The notes beneath the pieces were generated by a model. It saw only the letters and a program-made list of their open reading frames with translations. It was not told where the DNA came from and made no database searches. Position numbers and translations under genes: made by a program. 64,000 nt of DNA. Origin: Palleronia pontilimi (GTDB lineage: Bacteria; Pseudomonadota; Alphaproteobacteria; Rhodobacterales; Rhodobacteraceae). Positions 1 to 15,000 of the stretch are shown here, in pieces. Each line of letters starts with the position of its first letter. Within the stretch, counting starts at the first letter, position 1. The stretch lies in contig NZ_JAEKPD010000002.1 in assembly GCF_016412875.1 (NCBI RefSeq), forward strand, positions 310,001 through 374,000. Reading direction: 5' to 3'.

Positions 1-3000
1 CGGCCACGCTGTCGGACGCGGCGTCGGCGACGATCACCGGCGGCGGCGACGTGTCCGTGACGGCCGCTTCGAAGACCGACACCCAGACCGATGCGGGTGC
101 GGCGACCGAGGCCAAGAAGGCGCAGTCAAGCGGCTCGGGCACCGGGTCAAGCGGCACCGGCACGACCGGTAGCGGCACCGGTTCGACCGGTACCGGCTCG
201 AGCTCGACCCGCTCGGGCAGCACCATCGGCGTTGGCGTGTCCATCGGCATCGCTGTCACCGACATGCTGACCGAGGCCAGCTTGGGCGGGCAATCGGCGC
301 TGACCGGCGCCAACGACCTGACGGTGACGGCTACGGGCACGCACGCCATTGCCACCGACGTGCAGGGCGGCGCTTCGGCGCCCGGCGGCACGGCGGTCAC
401 ACCGGTCATCGGCATCAGCGTGGCCCAGAACGCCGTCACGGCCGAACTGCCTTCGGGCAGCGCGCTGAGCATCGCTGGCGACCTGGCTCTGAAGGCCACG
501 CTCGATGCCGACACGGCGACCACCGCGAAAGGCAGCGCCGACGGCACCAAGGCCGCCATCGGCGCGTCGCTGGGCCTGACGGTCACCTTCGACAGCGCCA
601 GCGCCGTGCTGGCGCGGTCGCTGACGGCGGGCGGCGACATCCTGGTATCGTCCAAGGCGCTCGCGACCAGCCGTACCGATGCCCGCGCGGCCGCCAAGGG
701 CGCGCAGCAGGCCAACAGCAACGGAACGGCCCAGAACCGCAACAGCGTGCAGTCGCAGACCGACAGCCAGGTCGGCGAGGCCAACACGCGCACCGCGTCC
801 ACCGGCGGCACCAACAGCGCGACCAGCCCGTCGTCGCGCCAAAGCACCAATTCAGGCACTCTGACCGTCGCCGCAGCCATCGGCATCAACATCGCCGATA
901 CCGACACCCGCGCCGAAATCGCGGGCGCCGACGGTGCGCCGATCGCCGTCACGGCCCAGGGCGGCGCGGTCACGGTGCTGTCCGAGGCTAACGCCGACGC
1001 CAACGCACGCGCGGATGGCAAGGCGACGTTCAAGAAATCCAACACCGGCTCGAGCACGGGCGGCACGGGGACCGGTAGCGGCACCGGCTCTGGCACGGGA
1101 ACGGGCAGCGGCTCGGGCGACACCACCATCGGCGCGGCCATCGCGGTCAATGTCGCCGATATCGACAACACCGCCCGCGTCGACGACGTGGCGCTCAGCG
1201 GCCAGGGCATCACCGTCGAAGCCAAGATGGCCACGCGCGAGATCGAGATCGAGGCGAGCGAGCTCGACACCGTGGTCGCCGACGACGACACCATCTTCGT
1301 GGGCGAGCCCGAAACCGCCTTCACCAGCGGCGAAAAGGTCACCTACAACGCAGGCGGCGGCACCGCCATCGATGAGCTGACCGACGGCAGCGACTACTAC
1401 GTGATCCTGGGCGACAACGGCCGCATCCAGCTGGCCGAAAGCGCGACCGACGCCAACGCGGGCAATGCCATCGACCTGAAGGACCAGGGCGCGGGCGACG
1501 CGCACGAGCTGGTCCGCACGGAAGCCAGCGCCGACACCATCACCTTCGATCCCGATGACACCCGCACCGAGATCGTTTTCGACACTCCCGGCGGTTTGCA
1601 GACGGGCGAGGCGGTCGTCTACGCGACCGACGGCGCCGCGATCGGCGGTCTCACCGATGGCGAAACCTACTTCGCCATCGTCGAGGCGGACGGCAGGCTG
1701 AAGCTGGCCGAATCCCGAGACAAGGCCCTGTCGGGCGAGGCGATCGGCCTGACCGCCGCCGCGTCCTCGGCGGCGCACAAGCTGACGGAAGCCAGCCACG
1801 GCACGGGCGCCACGGCGATCTCGGGCGCGTCGGGCGGCAAGACCAGCGTGGCCGGATCGGTCGGGCTGAACTTCTCGTTCGGAACCGCGACGGCGGAATA
1901 CGGCGAAGACGCCGCGCTCAGCGTAACAGGCGGCAGCGCCAGCGCCGTGACGGCGGAAAGCGCCACCTACAGCCTGGCCCGCGCGCTGCCCAGCACGACC
2001 ACGGCGGGCACGTCGACCGGTGTCGGGCTGTCCTTCGCCTTTGGCCTGTCGGACCACGACGTCGCGGCCACCGTGGCGGGCGGGGCGTCGCTGGCCGATT
2101 TCGGGGATCTGATCGTCACCGCGACCGGCACCCACGTGGAAGTCGCATCCGCCAAGGCGGGCGCGCAGACCACGGCGCAGGATGGCACGTCGGTCGGCGG
2201 CTCGCTGGCGCTGGTCGTGTCGTTGAACAACACCGACGCCAGGATACCGGCCGGGGCCACCGGCCTTTCGGTCGACGGCGATCTGAAGGTGCAGGCCACC
2301 GGAAATCTGGACCTGCTGATCACGTCGGATGCCGACACCAAGGGTGGCCAGACCGGCGTGGGCATCGCGCTGGCGATGGTCTGGGCCGAAGACGACACCA
2401 GCGCGCTTCTGGCGCGCGATGTCTCGGTCACGGGCAACACCGCCGATGACGTCACCGTCGGCGCGGCCAGCACGATCACGTCGAAGGTCGTGGCCACCGG
2501 CAGCTCGGAAGGCGCCAAGAAGCAAAAGACGACCGGGGACGGCTCGACGGCAAACGAGCAAAGCCAAAGCGGCACCGGCTACGCCAATACCCAGTCCGGC
2601 TCGACCCTCAGCAACCCGCAACCGGGCAGCCAGGTCGCGGGCGCCAACAACCAGGCCGGGACGCAGACCGCCAATCCGAACGGGCAGGGCGGCAACGCGC
2701 AGCAGGGCTCGACCCGTACCAGCGGTGGCTCGGTCCGCGTCGCGGGTGCGCTGGGCATCGCGGTGATCCGCCCGGATGTCAGCGCCGAGATTGCAGACGG
2801 CGTGACCATCCGCGCCACCGGCGATATGGAGGTCAGCGCCCAGTCCCAGGCCGATTCCACGATCGAGGCGATCGGCCTGGCGCTGAACCTGACCGACGGC
2901 AAGACCGGCGTCGGCGCGGCGGTGGCCTTCAACTTCGCCGAAATGGACACGATCGCCCGGATCGGTGCGAATACCGATATCACCACCGGATCGCTGCGCG

Positions 3001-6000
3001 TCGCAGCTGGCACGCCGGATGGCGAACAGAGCGATTTCAAGACCCTCGCGCTGGCAGGTGCCGGTGTTAACCAGAAGTCGTCCGGCTCCACCGGCAACAG
3101 CTCGCAGGACACCACGGGCGGACTGGCCATCGCGGGGGCCGCGGGCATCAACGTGGTCATCTCCGATACCCGTGCCGAAATCGGCACCGACGCGAGCGTG
3201 ACCGCCACCACCGGTGACCTGAGCGTGGCGGCAAACGATGTGTTTGGCCTGCAGAACATCGCGGGCGGCGGCTCGCTGCTGCTGAACAGCAGCGGCACCA
3301 GCGTCGGCGCCGCCATTGCGGTGAACGTGGTCACGACCGACACGACGGCCGCGATCGGCGGTGGCAGCAGCCTGACCGCCACGGCGGGTGCCATCGGCGT
3401 CACGGCCAATTTCGAAGTCAAGCCGCTGGAAATCGTGGTGCCCATCCTCGAGGATACCGGCATCGACATCACGTCCCTGGCGGCGGGTGCGGCCATCGGC
3501 TCGGGCGGCGGGCAGAACGGATCGGGCGGGGCAGGCTCGGGCGGCTCCAGCGGGTCGGGTAGCTCCGGCGCGGATGCGGGCGCAGGGTCCGGTATCGTCA
3601 ATATCTTCCTGAACACCACTCGCGCCGAGGTCGGTGCGAAATCCGACCTGAAAGCCGGGACCGATGTGGCGGTCGTCGCCACGTCCAAGCTGACGATCCT
3701 GGACTTCGCAGGGGGCATCGCGCTGTCGAAGGACGGCAAGGGCGTCGGCATCGGACTGGACGTGACCGTCCACACCGGCACCACCGAGGCCATCGTCGCA
3801 GGCTCGGACGATCCGCTGGACCCCACCGTCATCGAGGCGGGCGGCAACATCACCGTCGAGGCCGACGCCGAAGAGCGGATCTTCCAGCTGACGGTCAATG
3901 TGGGCGCGGGCGACAGCACGTCCGGCGCGGGTGCGCTGAATGTTCTGGTCAACATCACGTCCACCAAGGCGCTGGTGAACGGCGACGTCTATGACCCGGT
4001 CACGCCCCCGAGCGCCACCCACGCGACGCTGGACGCCACCGGCTCGATCGAGATCGCGGCGGATTCGAAGACCGACCTGGAAACCTATGCGGGCAGCGCC
4101 GGTATCTCGCTGAGCGAATCGTCCGTGGGCATTTCGGTCGGCGTGATCGTCGATCTCGACGACACCCACGCGGTGATCGGCGACGGCGCGGACGTGACGG
4201 CGCGGGGCAATGGCGACGCGATCGACATTCGGGACGGGATCTTCGACGACGACGGCAACCAGGGCTCGGACTCCGTCCGCGGCCTGGCCGTCACGGCCAC
4301 GAGCTACGACGATATCTTCCAGCTGGCCATCGCCGCGTCAGCGTCCCTGGGCCAGGATTCCAGCGGCAATTCGGGATCGGGATCGGGCGGCAGCCAAGGC
4401 TCGACCGGCGGCGGCACGGATGTGAGCATCGCGGGCGCGGTCAGCGTCGCGGTCCTGAATGGCGATACCAAGGCGATCCTGGGTGTCGACGTGGACGTGA
4501 ACGACGACAACATCGGCGCCAATGCCGATCAGGGCATCCGCGTCAGCGCGGCCGACGAGACGAATGTCGAGCAGAACCTGGGCGGCCTCAGCTTCGCGCT
4601 GAACGAAGATGCGGGCGTCACGGGGTCAGTCGCCGTGGCGGTGATCACCCAGGACAACTGGGCCCTCGCGCTGGGTCAGAACACGCTGCGCAGCCGTGAC
4701 GGCGGCGTGGCCTTCGACACGCACGGCGCGACCAATATCGACACGCTGGTCATCGCCGTCGCCGGCGTCATGAAAACCGGCAGCCAGTCCACCAACAACA
4801 ACGGCGGCGGTGGCGGCAGCGTGATCTTCGCGGTCGCGGGTGCGGTCACCGTCAATGTGGTCACCAACACGAACCTGGCCGAAATCGGCGCGGGCAGCCT
4901 GGTGGATACGGACGGACTTCTGCGGCTGGACGCCACCGACGCGTCCAAGATCACCTCGGATGCGGGCGGCGTGTCCTTCGCGGTCTCGACGTCGAACACC
5001 GATGGCAAGACGTCGGGCTCGGTCGGGGCCTCGATCGCCGTCAACGATCTGACCCAGACGGTCCGGGCCACCGCCACCGACACGACGATCTTGGCAGGCG
5101 CCGTCGACATCGACGCGACCAACGCCGCCAATATCGACACGCTGACCATCGCGGGCTCGGCCGCGGTGTCGAAGGGCTCCAATGCGCTTGGCGGCGCGGG
5201 ATCGGGATCGGGCAACTACATCAACGCCACCACCGTGGCCGCGATCCTCAATCCCAGCGCGATCCGCGTGGTCAATGCGGGTGCGGGCGACGTGTCGGTC
5301 ACCGCGTCCGACACCTCGCGGGTCAAGGCCGATGCGGGCGCGGGCGCGCTGGCCGTCGCGACCAAGGGCAGCGGCAGCAGCAGCCTGGGCGCCATCGCGG
5401 TCGGTGCCGCGGCGGCCGAGAACAAGATCACAAAGTCGACCACCGCCAGCATCACGGACGCCGCCGTGACGTCGGGCGCCTTCACGGTCGAGGCGCTTTC
5501 GACGTCGGATATCGACGCCTTTACGCTGGGTATCGCCGGAACGCTGAGCACGGGCGGCACGCTGGCGCTGTCGGCGGCAGGGTCCGGTTCGGGCAACTTC
5601 GTGACCTCGAACGTCGCGGCGTCGGTGCTGGGCAGCTCGGTTGACGCCAGCGGTCCGATCCTTCTGAACGCGTCGGACGCAAGCCAGATCGACGCGCTTG
5701 CGGGCGCTGCCGCCGTGTCGATCAATGTCGGCAGCAGCGACGGCAACAACGTCGCCGTGAACCTGGGCCTTGCAATCGCGGTTAACGAAATCACCAGCAG
5801 CGCCATCGCCCTGGCCGAGGATACGACGCTGGCTTCGACCGGCCTGGTCAGCGTGACCGCCGCCAACAGCGCATCGATCGACGCCACCGCCTTCGGCGTG
5901 TCTCTGAGCGTATCCACCTCGAGCAACGGCATCGCGGTCAGTGCCAACGCCAACATCGCGGTCACGCTGAACGACATCTCTCTGACGACCCGCGCGGTCC

Positions 6001-9000
6001 TGTCGGATCTGGTGGACACCCCGGCCGCAGGTGGCGATCTGAACAAGGTCATCGCGGGCGGCGGACTGATCGTCCGCGCAACCGATAGCGGCAACATCGC
6101 GGCCGATGCGACCTCGGTCGGACTGGCCGTGTCCTCGTCGAGCGGCAGCCTGAGCGTGTCGGGCAACGTGAATGTCTCGGTCGCCGACAACACGATCCTC
6201 TCGACCACCGAAGCACTAATCGACAATGTCGATGCGGAAATCATCGGCAGCGTGGACATGGACGCGTCGTCGACCAAGGCGATCTCGGCCGTCGTCACGT
6301 CGGCGTCGCTCGGGGTCAGCATTGGCAGCGGCAGCGGCGCGTCGGTTTCGCTCAACGGCGGCGGCACGCGCTCCTACAATACCACCACCAACAGCGTGAA
6401 CGCGATCATCCGCGACGCCCTGGTCGAGGCGACGTCCGACGTGACGCTCGACGCCGTGGACACGACCACCATCAGCGCGACGCTGGTGTCGGTGGCCGCA
6501 TCCGTCGGCGTCAGCGGCGGCAGCGGGGCGTCCGCGAACCTGACTGTGACCGTCAGCGATGCGCAGAACACCATCACCAATAGCACGCGCGCGGTGGTCG
6601 AAGGTACCTCGACCGTGGATGCCGGGGGCGATCTGAGCCTCGCAGCATCGTCGGACGGTGCGATCACCGCTACGGCGGTCGCCGCGTCCATCGGCGTGGG
6701 CGTCGGCGGCGGCTCGGTGTCGCTGGGCGGCGCGGGCGCGGGGGCCAATGCGCGCAACACGATCACCAACACCGTCGAGGCGGGCGTGATCGACGGCTCG
6801 ACGGCCATCGCTGACGGCGATCTGGATATCTTCGCAACCGACGTGGCGACCGTGACGGCCACCGTCGCCACCGCTGCAGTCTCGGCCAATATCGGATCGG
6901 GCTCGGCGACGATCTCGCTGGCCGCGGCGGTGTCGCTGGCCAAGAACACGATCACCAACACCGTCAGTGCCCACACGGTGGGCGCGACGCTGCAGATCGG
7001 CGGCGACACCGCGATCGTGGCCGATTCCTCGAAGACCATCACCGCGACCCAAGTGGCCGTGGCGGTGTCGGTCAGCGTTTCCTCGGGCGGCGTGTCGCTG
7101 GGCGGCGCTTTCGGCGTGGCGCAGGTCGAAAACGTGATCGGCGGCGCGACAACGGCGGGCATCTTCGGCGGCAACCTTGCCGACCTTGACGGCAGTCTTA
7201 CCATCGGCGCACGTGGCGGCAGCTCCATAAAGGCAACGCTGGTGGCCGTCACGGCGTCGGTGTCCGTGGGCAGCGGCGGTGTGTCGCTGGGCATGTCGGC
7301 GGCCGTGGCGCTGGCGTCGAACACGATCACCAGCACCGTCGATGCCACGATCCGAAACGCGAGCCTCGTCGATGCCGAGGGCCTTGTTTCCGTTGCCGCG
7401 CTGAATACGAGCGAGATCGAGGCGATCTCGGTGGGCGTGGCCATCTCGGTCACCGCGGCGTCGAACGGTGTGGCGATCTCGGCCGCGCTGGCGCTGGCCC
7501 AGTCGAAGAACATCATCACCGGCAACACGAACGCGCTGATCACGAACAGCGTTGTCAGCGCCAATGGCTCCGTGGAGGTTTCGCTCGGCGACACCTCGCA
7601 GATCCTCGCCGACACAGTGGCGGCGTCGGTGTCGGTGTCGCTGTCAGGCGGAGGCGTCTCGGGCAGCCTAGCGGTGGCGGTGTCGCTGTCGGAAAACGTG
7701 ATCGGCGGTACGGGCCGGGCGGCGATCGACGCTGCAACGGTTCGAGCCGAGGCGGGCGACGTGTTCGTACGGGCGTCGTCGATCAAGTCCATCGTATCCA
7801 CCGGCGTGGCCGCTGCGGTCAGCGTGTCGGCCAGCGGATCGCTTGCGCTGTCGGGCGCGGGCTCGGGTGCGGATGCGCGCAACGTCATTTCCAACATTTT
7901 CGGCGCCGAGATCGTGGATGCGCCCCTGGTCGAGGCCAGCGGCCAGATCGAGGTCGGCGCCCGCGATACGTCCATCATCGTCGCGCGGCTGGTATCCGCT
8001 TCGGTCGCGGTGTCGGTGGGCGGCAGCGCGTCCATCGCGGGCGCGGTCGCGATCACTCTTGCCGAAAACGTCCTGTCGGGCGAGCTGAACGCGACCATTG
8101 CGGGTTCGAAGGTCGACGCGAAGGGCGGCGACGTTACGGTTGCGGCGCGCGCGCAGAACACAATCGATGCCAGCGCGGTCGCGGTCGGCCTGTCCGTCGG
8201 CGGCTCGGGCGGCTTCGGCGTCGCGGGCGCGGTCGCAGGCACGATCGCCACCAATTCCATGACCAACAAGGTCTCGGCCACTGTTCAAGCGAACGGGGCC
8301 GGTATCGCCAGCGACGTGGACGCGGCGGGCGCGGTGCTGGTCAGTGCCACCGACAGCTCAACCATCAAGGCCGATACCTCGGCCGCGTCGGCAGCCATCG
8401 CGTTCGGGTCCAGTGCCGCGGTGTCGGTCGCCATCGCCATCCCGATCGCCAATAACAGCATTTCCAGCGTCACGCTGGCCAGCATCGCCGACAGCACCGT
8501 CGACGGCGACAGCGTGTCCGTCACATCGCTGCGCAACGGCAGCATCCGGGCCATCGGCGCGGCCGTGTCGGTCGCCTTCTCGGGCTCGGGGTCGTTCAGC
8601 CTGGCCGCGTCGGGCGCGGGGGCCGTGGCCACCAACGTCATCGGCGGCGGCGGCGAGGCCTCGATCCGGCGCAGCACCGTGACATCCGATGTCGGCGGCA
8701 TCACCGTCGAGGCGGATGACACCAACCTGATCGACTCGAAGCTGGTCGCGGTTGCGGCCTCGATCTCGGGCAGCGGTGCCGCGGCGATCAGCCTGGCGAT
8801 TTCGGCCACCGTGGCCACCAACGAGCTGACGGGCACGACGCTTGCGACCATCGATAGCTCGATCATCGACGCAAAGACGCTTCTGAAGGTCGATGCGCGC
8901 AACCAGAACACCATCAACTCGCTGGCCGTTGCGGCCGCGATTTCGGTCAGTGCCGGCAGCGTGGGCATCGCGGGCGCAGGCGCGGGCGCCGTTTCGAAAA

Positions 9001-12000
9001 GCACGATGAGCAACTCGGTCGAGGCCTCAATCATCTCGTCCGACGATGTCGATGCGGGCACCGGTGTCGATATCGACGCCATGGACGAATCCGTCATCGA
9101 CACCAAGACCGCGGCCGCGGCCCTCAGCGTCGGTGTGGGCGGGGCAGGCGGCGCGATCGCCGTCGCCGTGTCGCTGGTCGAGGTGAATTACGACACCTCC
9201 GTGACTGCCCTGATTTCGGATTCGGACGTGCAGACGAAAACTGGCGACGTCGATCTGAAGGCTATCACGACCGGCCTGATCAAGACCGAAGGCTACGGCG
9301 TGGGCGTGTCCGTCAGCGGCGGGTCGGTCGGCATCTCGGGCGCCGGTGTCGGTGTCGTCACCAAGGTCACGGCCGCAAGCGTCGTCACGGCGTCGATCAC
9401 GGCCAGATCGGACGTGCGCGCCCTGGCCGGATCGGTGAAGGTCGACGCGCTGGAAGAAACCATGGTCTTCGTCGACGCGCTTGGCGTCAGCCTGTCCGTC
9501 AGCGCCGGTACCGTGTCCTTCTCGGGGGCCGTTACCGTCATCATCGCCGAAACCGACCTGTCGGGCACCATCGAAGCGTCGATCAAGGACAGCACCGTCG
9601 CCGCGTCGGGCGGCGATGTCATCGTCCGCGCGAAATCCGCGACCATTTCCAAACTGGAAGCCAACGGCATCGCGCTGTCCGCGTCGGCAAGTGGCGTCTT
9701 CGCGGGTAGCCTTGCGGTTGCCGCAGGCGTGGTGCGCAACGAGCTGGGCCAGTCGGTCCTGGCCCTGATCGAGGATGCCGAGCAGACGCCTGATCCCGCG
9801 ACCACCCAGTCGGTGGGCGCCAGCGGCAGGGTGGAAGTGACGGCCCAGGATTCGGTGACGCTGAAATCGGTCGCCCGGGCCGTGTCGGGTGCTGTATCCG
9901 CATCGGCGGGCGCGTCGCTGGCCATCGCAGTGTCGTCCGCGATCGCGACGAACACGTTGAAGGGATCGACCATCGCGCGGGTCAAGAACGCGCGGGTGGA
10001 CGCCGATGGCGGGCAGGTGCTGGTCAAGGCATTGTCGACCAGCGCGCTCGACACCCAGCCCATCGCCGTGGCGGTGTCGGCCGCGATCTCTCCCGCGTCC
10101 TTCTCGGCCGCCGGATCCGGTGCCGTCGGGCAGAACACGGTCACGCGTATGGTCTCGGCCACGGTCGAAGACAGCGCGGACGTCACCGCGTCAAGCTCGG
10201 TCTCGGTCGTGGCGCAGGACAATCTGACGGCCTTCGTCGAAGTGGGCTCGGTCGCCGTTACGGCGGGGGTCACCGGCCTTGCGATCAGCGTGGCCATCGG
10301 CAAGAACGTGATCGGCACCGAAGTGGTCGCCGCCATCGACGACAGCACGGTGACCGCCGAAAATGGCGGCATCCTGGTCGACGCGGACTCGATCCATGGC
10401 GATCCGTCAGTTGCCGCGACGCTCGGCAATGTCGAAACCATCGTCCGGGTCGTGGCCATTTCGGCCGCCATCGGCGGGGCCGGTGCGGGCGGCGAGGCGG
10501 TCGCGGTGCTCGAGACGGACGTCACCGCGCGGGTGCGCAACAGCGAGCTGACGGCGCAGGGCACCGGGGCGACCGTCGATATCGATGCGGACAGCGTGGA
10601 TTACGCGCCCACCGAGATCATCTCGGCGGCCGGATCCGTGGGATTTGCCGTCTCGGCGCTGGTCTCGACCGCTATCGTCGAAGGGGCCACGCGCGCGTTC
10701 ATCGACGGCAACAGTTCGGTCGACGCGCAGGGCCCGCTCGACGTGACTGCCGACAGCGTCGCCAAGGCGCTGCCCAACGGCACCTCGATCGCCGTGGGAG
10801 GCATTGCGGGCGCGGTGACGATCATGGACGCGCAGGTGAACCGCGTGACCGAAGCCTATGTGGGCAGCCAGGTCACGCCAGGCCTGGTCGTCGACACCCG
10901 GTTCGACCGGATCGCCCTGGCCGATCAGGACATCCCGTTGGCCGATGGCGAAATCATCACCTATATGTCGAACGGCGGCCAGGTCATCGGCGGGCTGATC
11001 AGCGGCCAGCAGTACTACGTGCTCGCTGGCGAGAACGGGCGCTTCCAACTCGCGGCCAAGCGCGACAGCGAAAGCCTGGTCGACCTGGCCGACAACTCGA
11101 TCGCAGTGGGCGAGCAGGCCACGCCGCTCGTCGTGGGCGAAGCGTTGGTTTACACGTCGCTTCTTGACGACGACATGGTGCCCCTGCCGAACTCCGAGAT
11201 CGGCGGGCTGACCAGTGGTCAGACCTATTACGTGGTCGATATCGACGACGGCCGGATCAAGCTGGCCACATCGCCGGGCGGCAGCGTCATCAATCTGACC
11301 TCGACCGGCGCAGCGGGTACCCACACGCTGGCACGCACCAGCGCGTCCGACATCACATTCGACCCGATCACCGTGACGTCCGACCAGGACTTCCTGTCGC
11401 GCACCGCCATCGACCTGACGTCGACGGGCACCGGCGCCAATCACTCGTTCCAACGTAGCGCGGTGGCGACCATCACGGGCTGGGATGCGGCCAAGACGCC
11501 AGACCAGCTGAGCGTCGATACGGGCGGGGTTGCCTTCCAGACCGGCGAGCTTGTGCGATACGACACCACCGGCACCGCCATTGGCGGGCTGGCCGACGGG
11601 GCGACCTACATCGTCCTGGCGCTGGATGACGGCTCGGTCAAACTGGCCGAACTTGCGCCATCGGGCGATGCCGTGCGCCTGTCCACCGACCGGATTTTCG
11701 TGGGCGACCCCGAGGTCGCCTTCGAGGATGGCGAAGTCATCACCTATGACGCCAATGGCGGCACCGCCATCGGCGGGCTGATCGATGGTGCGGATTACAT
11801 GGTGATCGCGTCAGACGGCGGATACATCCAGCTCGCCCAGATCCTGCCCGAAACGGGGCTGGTCGATGCCTCTGCCGACACCATCGACCTGGGCACGCCT
11901 GCCAACCCGTTCACGACCGGCGAAGAGGTCGTTTATTCCAACGGAAGCGACGCCGACCGCGTCGCGATCAACGGCCTGGGCGATGGCGAAACATATTACG

Positions 12001-15000
12001 TGATCGACCTCGGCGGCGGAGTGATCCAGCTGGCGATCTCGCTCGACGATGCCGACAACGGCATCGCCATCGACCTGGCCGATAACGGCTTCGGTTCGGG
12101 CCACGAACTGGACCGAAGCGCCGCGGGCTTTGCCAGCGTCGTCTTCGACCCGCTGACCCAGCGCGCCGATCAGAACGTCATCGACGGCACCCAGATCGAC
12201 CTGACCGGCACCGGCGCAGGCGGACCGCATATCCTGAAGCGCAGCGTCGCCGACGACCTGACGCTGGAGCTGACGATCCAGGTCGACCAGGCCTATTACC
12301 TTGAAACCGGTCGCACGATCGACCTGAGCAGCGCGGGCAGCGGCAGTCACAGCCTGACCCGCCTTGGCATCGTCGATGTCGGTTTCGCGCCTTCGGCCCA
12401 GACGGGCACCGATGATGTCGCGCCCGACGCGACCCAGCTCGACCTGATGGGGGCGGCGCTGAACATCAAGGCGCAGTCGAGCTACGAGGCGCGCGCCGAC
12501 AGCCTGGCGGGCGGCTTCGGCCTGCTTGCGGGCGCGACGGTGACCAAATCCGTCGCCAGCATCATCGGCGACACGCTCGCCTATGTGGGCGAAAGCACGC
12601 AGGTCGACGCGGGCCAGCTGGACATCGACGCCGTGTCGAACGACGACGCCCGGTCGCTTAACGAATTCTACGCCATCGGCGGTGCGCTGTCGGTCAACGT
12701 GACCATAGCGGACGCCACCATCGACAGCCGCACCGAGGCCTTCACCGGAACCCGGGCGGGCGAGACCCCGGCCGACGGATCGACCACCCAGATCACCCTG
12801 ACCGATGGCACCGGCGTCAACGGGCGCGCCACGATCCATGCAGATGGCCAGCAATATGCCCTGGCCAGCGCCGAAGGGATCGGCGCGTCCTTCGGCATCG
12901 CCGTCAACGTCCTGCTGCCCACCGCCGACGCGTCGGGCGAAATCTGGGGCTACGTGGGCGAGACCACCGTTCTGGTCGCCGACCGGCTGGAGGTGACCGC
13001 CGACGGCACCGACCTGACGGCCGAAGCCGAAGTGCGCTCGGGCACGATCTCGGGCTTCGCGTCGGTCAGCGTGCTGCAATCGCTGGCGAAGGTGACCGGC
13101 ACTGTCGAAGCCTTCATCGGCGCGCAGAACGATCGCGGCGCCACCGCGGGGCGCGAGCCATCGCTGACCATCGCCGGGACCGATACCGGCGACGGCGTGG
13201 TGCGCGTCGATGCCGATGCGTCGATGCGCTCGGTCGCCGACAGCGTATTGGTCGGGGCCAGCTTCGGTCTGACTGTCAGCGTCGCCAAGCCGCGCGCCGA
13301 GGTCAGCGGCACGACCCGCGCTTATGTGCGCGACGGCGTCGACATGACCGCCGCGTCCCTTGCTATCGAGGCAGGGACCAGCGCAAATCCTGTGGACTAC
13401 ACCGCCACCGCCACGACGACCCTGCTGACGCTGGCGGGTCTGGCGTCGATTTCGGTGCTGCAGTCCGAATCCGTTGTCGATGGCACAGTCGAGGCTTACC
13501 TGGGCGCGCCTTTCGATGGCCCGGTGACCGGCGACAGCGGCGTGGTCGCGATCTCGAGCGACGTGACCGTCGATGCCTGGTCGGACATGGATGCCACGTC
13601 CGGCCTGGACGATCCGACCTCGGACGCGGACACCGACACCGACAACGACATCACGATCGGCGGCCTGGCGGGCATCAGTATCTTCAACACGCTGACCGAC
13701 GTGGCGGGCACGACCCGCGCCTTCGTGGGACAGGGCGGCTGGCTGACGGCCAACAGCCTGACGGTGGTCGCGGATGGCGACTACGATTCGCGCTCGAACA
13801 CGCTGTCCTTCACTCTGGCGGGCGTCGTTGCGGCGTCCGACATCACAGCCGACGCGCGCATCAGCGGCACGGTCGACGCGCATGTGGGCTCGGCCGCGGG
13901 CGCGACGCCCTCCGCCGGCAATATCGGCATCGTCAATATCGCGGGCCAGGTCGACATCACGGCCACCGGCCGCATGCTGGCCATGCCCACGGTCCTGTCG
14001 GCGGGCATGTCGCTGGTGACGCTGTCCTTCATCCAGCAAAGCGCGATCGTGTCCGGCGCGGTGCGGGCTTACGTGGGCCAGGGCATCGACCTGGACGCGG
14101 GCGGCCTGTCAATCCTGGCCGACGCGCCCGAGATGAAGGCCGAAGTGCAGGGCACCAGCATCAACGTGGCGGGCCTTGTGGACGCCAGCGACGTGACCTC
14201 GGTGGCCACGGTCAGCGGCACGGTCGAAGCCTTCATCGGCGCGGGCAGCGGCCAGGTCGCAAGCGACGTGACCACGGATGTGAACGTCGCGGACGGGGCC
14301 ATCACGGTGGTGGCCGACAGCGACATGCACGCCATCGCCAACCTGCTGGGATTCGGCTTCGGCGGTCTGGCGTCGGTCGGCCTGTACGAGCCGACGGCGA
14401 CCGTGTCGGGGGCGACCTCGGCCTTCGTGCGCGACGGTGTGAATCTGCTGGCGCAAACGTTGGATGTCAGCGCCGGTCGCCTGCCGAACGTGCCGACCGA
14501 CCCGGCCGACTACGTCGAGAACAGGGCCGACGCGAAGGTGGTCAGCACCAATATCTCGTTCGTGGCGGTGCAGGACCTAACCTCGACCGCCATCACCACC
14601 GGCGTGATCGAGGCCTATATCGGTGCGGCGGACGGCATTGCCGCGGGCGGCGCCGACGATGCGAAGGTCACGGTGACCGGTGCGGCAAACAGCCTGAACG
14701 TCGAGGCTCGTGGCGATATCGACGCCGTGGCGCGGGCCGAGGGCGGCGCCGGGTCGCTGCTCGTCACCGTCGCCTTCTACAAGCCCACCGCCATCGCGGG
14801 CGGGACGACCCGCGCCTTCGTGGGTAACGGCGCCACGGTGCGCAGCAGCGATCTGAACCTCGACGCCGCGGGCGATGTGCTGGCCGACGCGCGGCTCGAC
14901 AACGTGTCGCTGTCGGCGGGCGTGACCGTCACCGGGCTGTCGCCGACCGCGCTGACCTCGAACCTGGTGGACGCCTATGTTGGCCGCAGCGCCGGGATCG

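Noticed and set aside
51-53. GTG at 51 as the true start of the giant gene
   Set aside because: The frame is open to the left edge with the same coding character and no ribosome site precedes the GTG, so the gene is truncated by the window.
852-4169. Antisense open frame of about 1,105 codons, with similar ones at 11811-14039 and 6374-8281
   Set aside because: These are shadow frames of the giant gene; their low-complexity content reflects the Gly/Ala/Val codons on the other strand.
5211-10850. Regular ~188-bp periodicity considered as a CRISPR array or satellite DNA
   Set aside because: Units are diverged at DNA level, in frame, and conserved at protein level. There are no short identical repeats with unique spacers.
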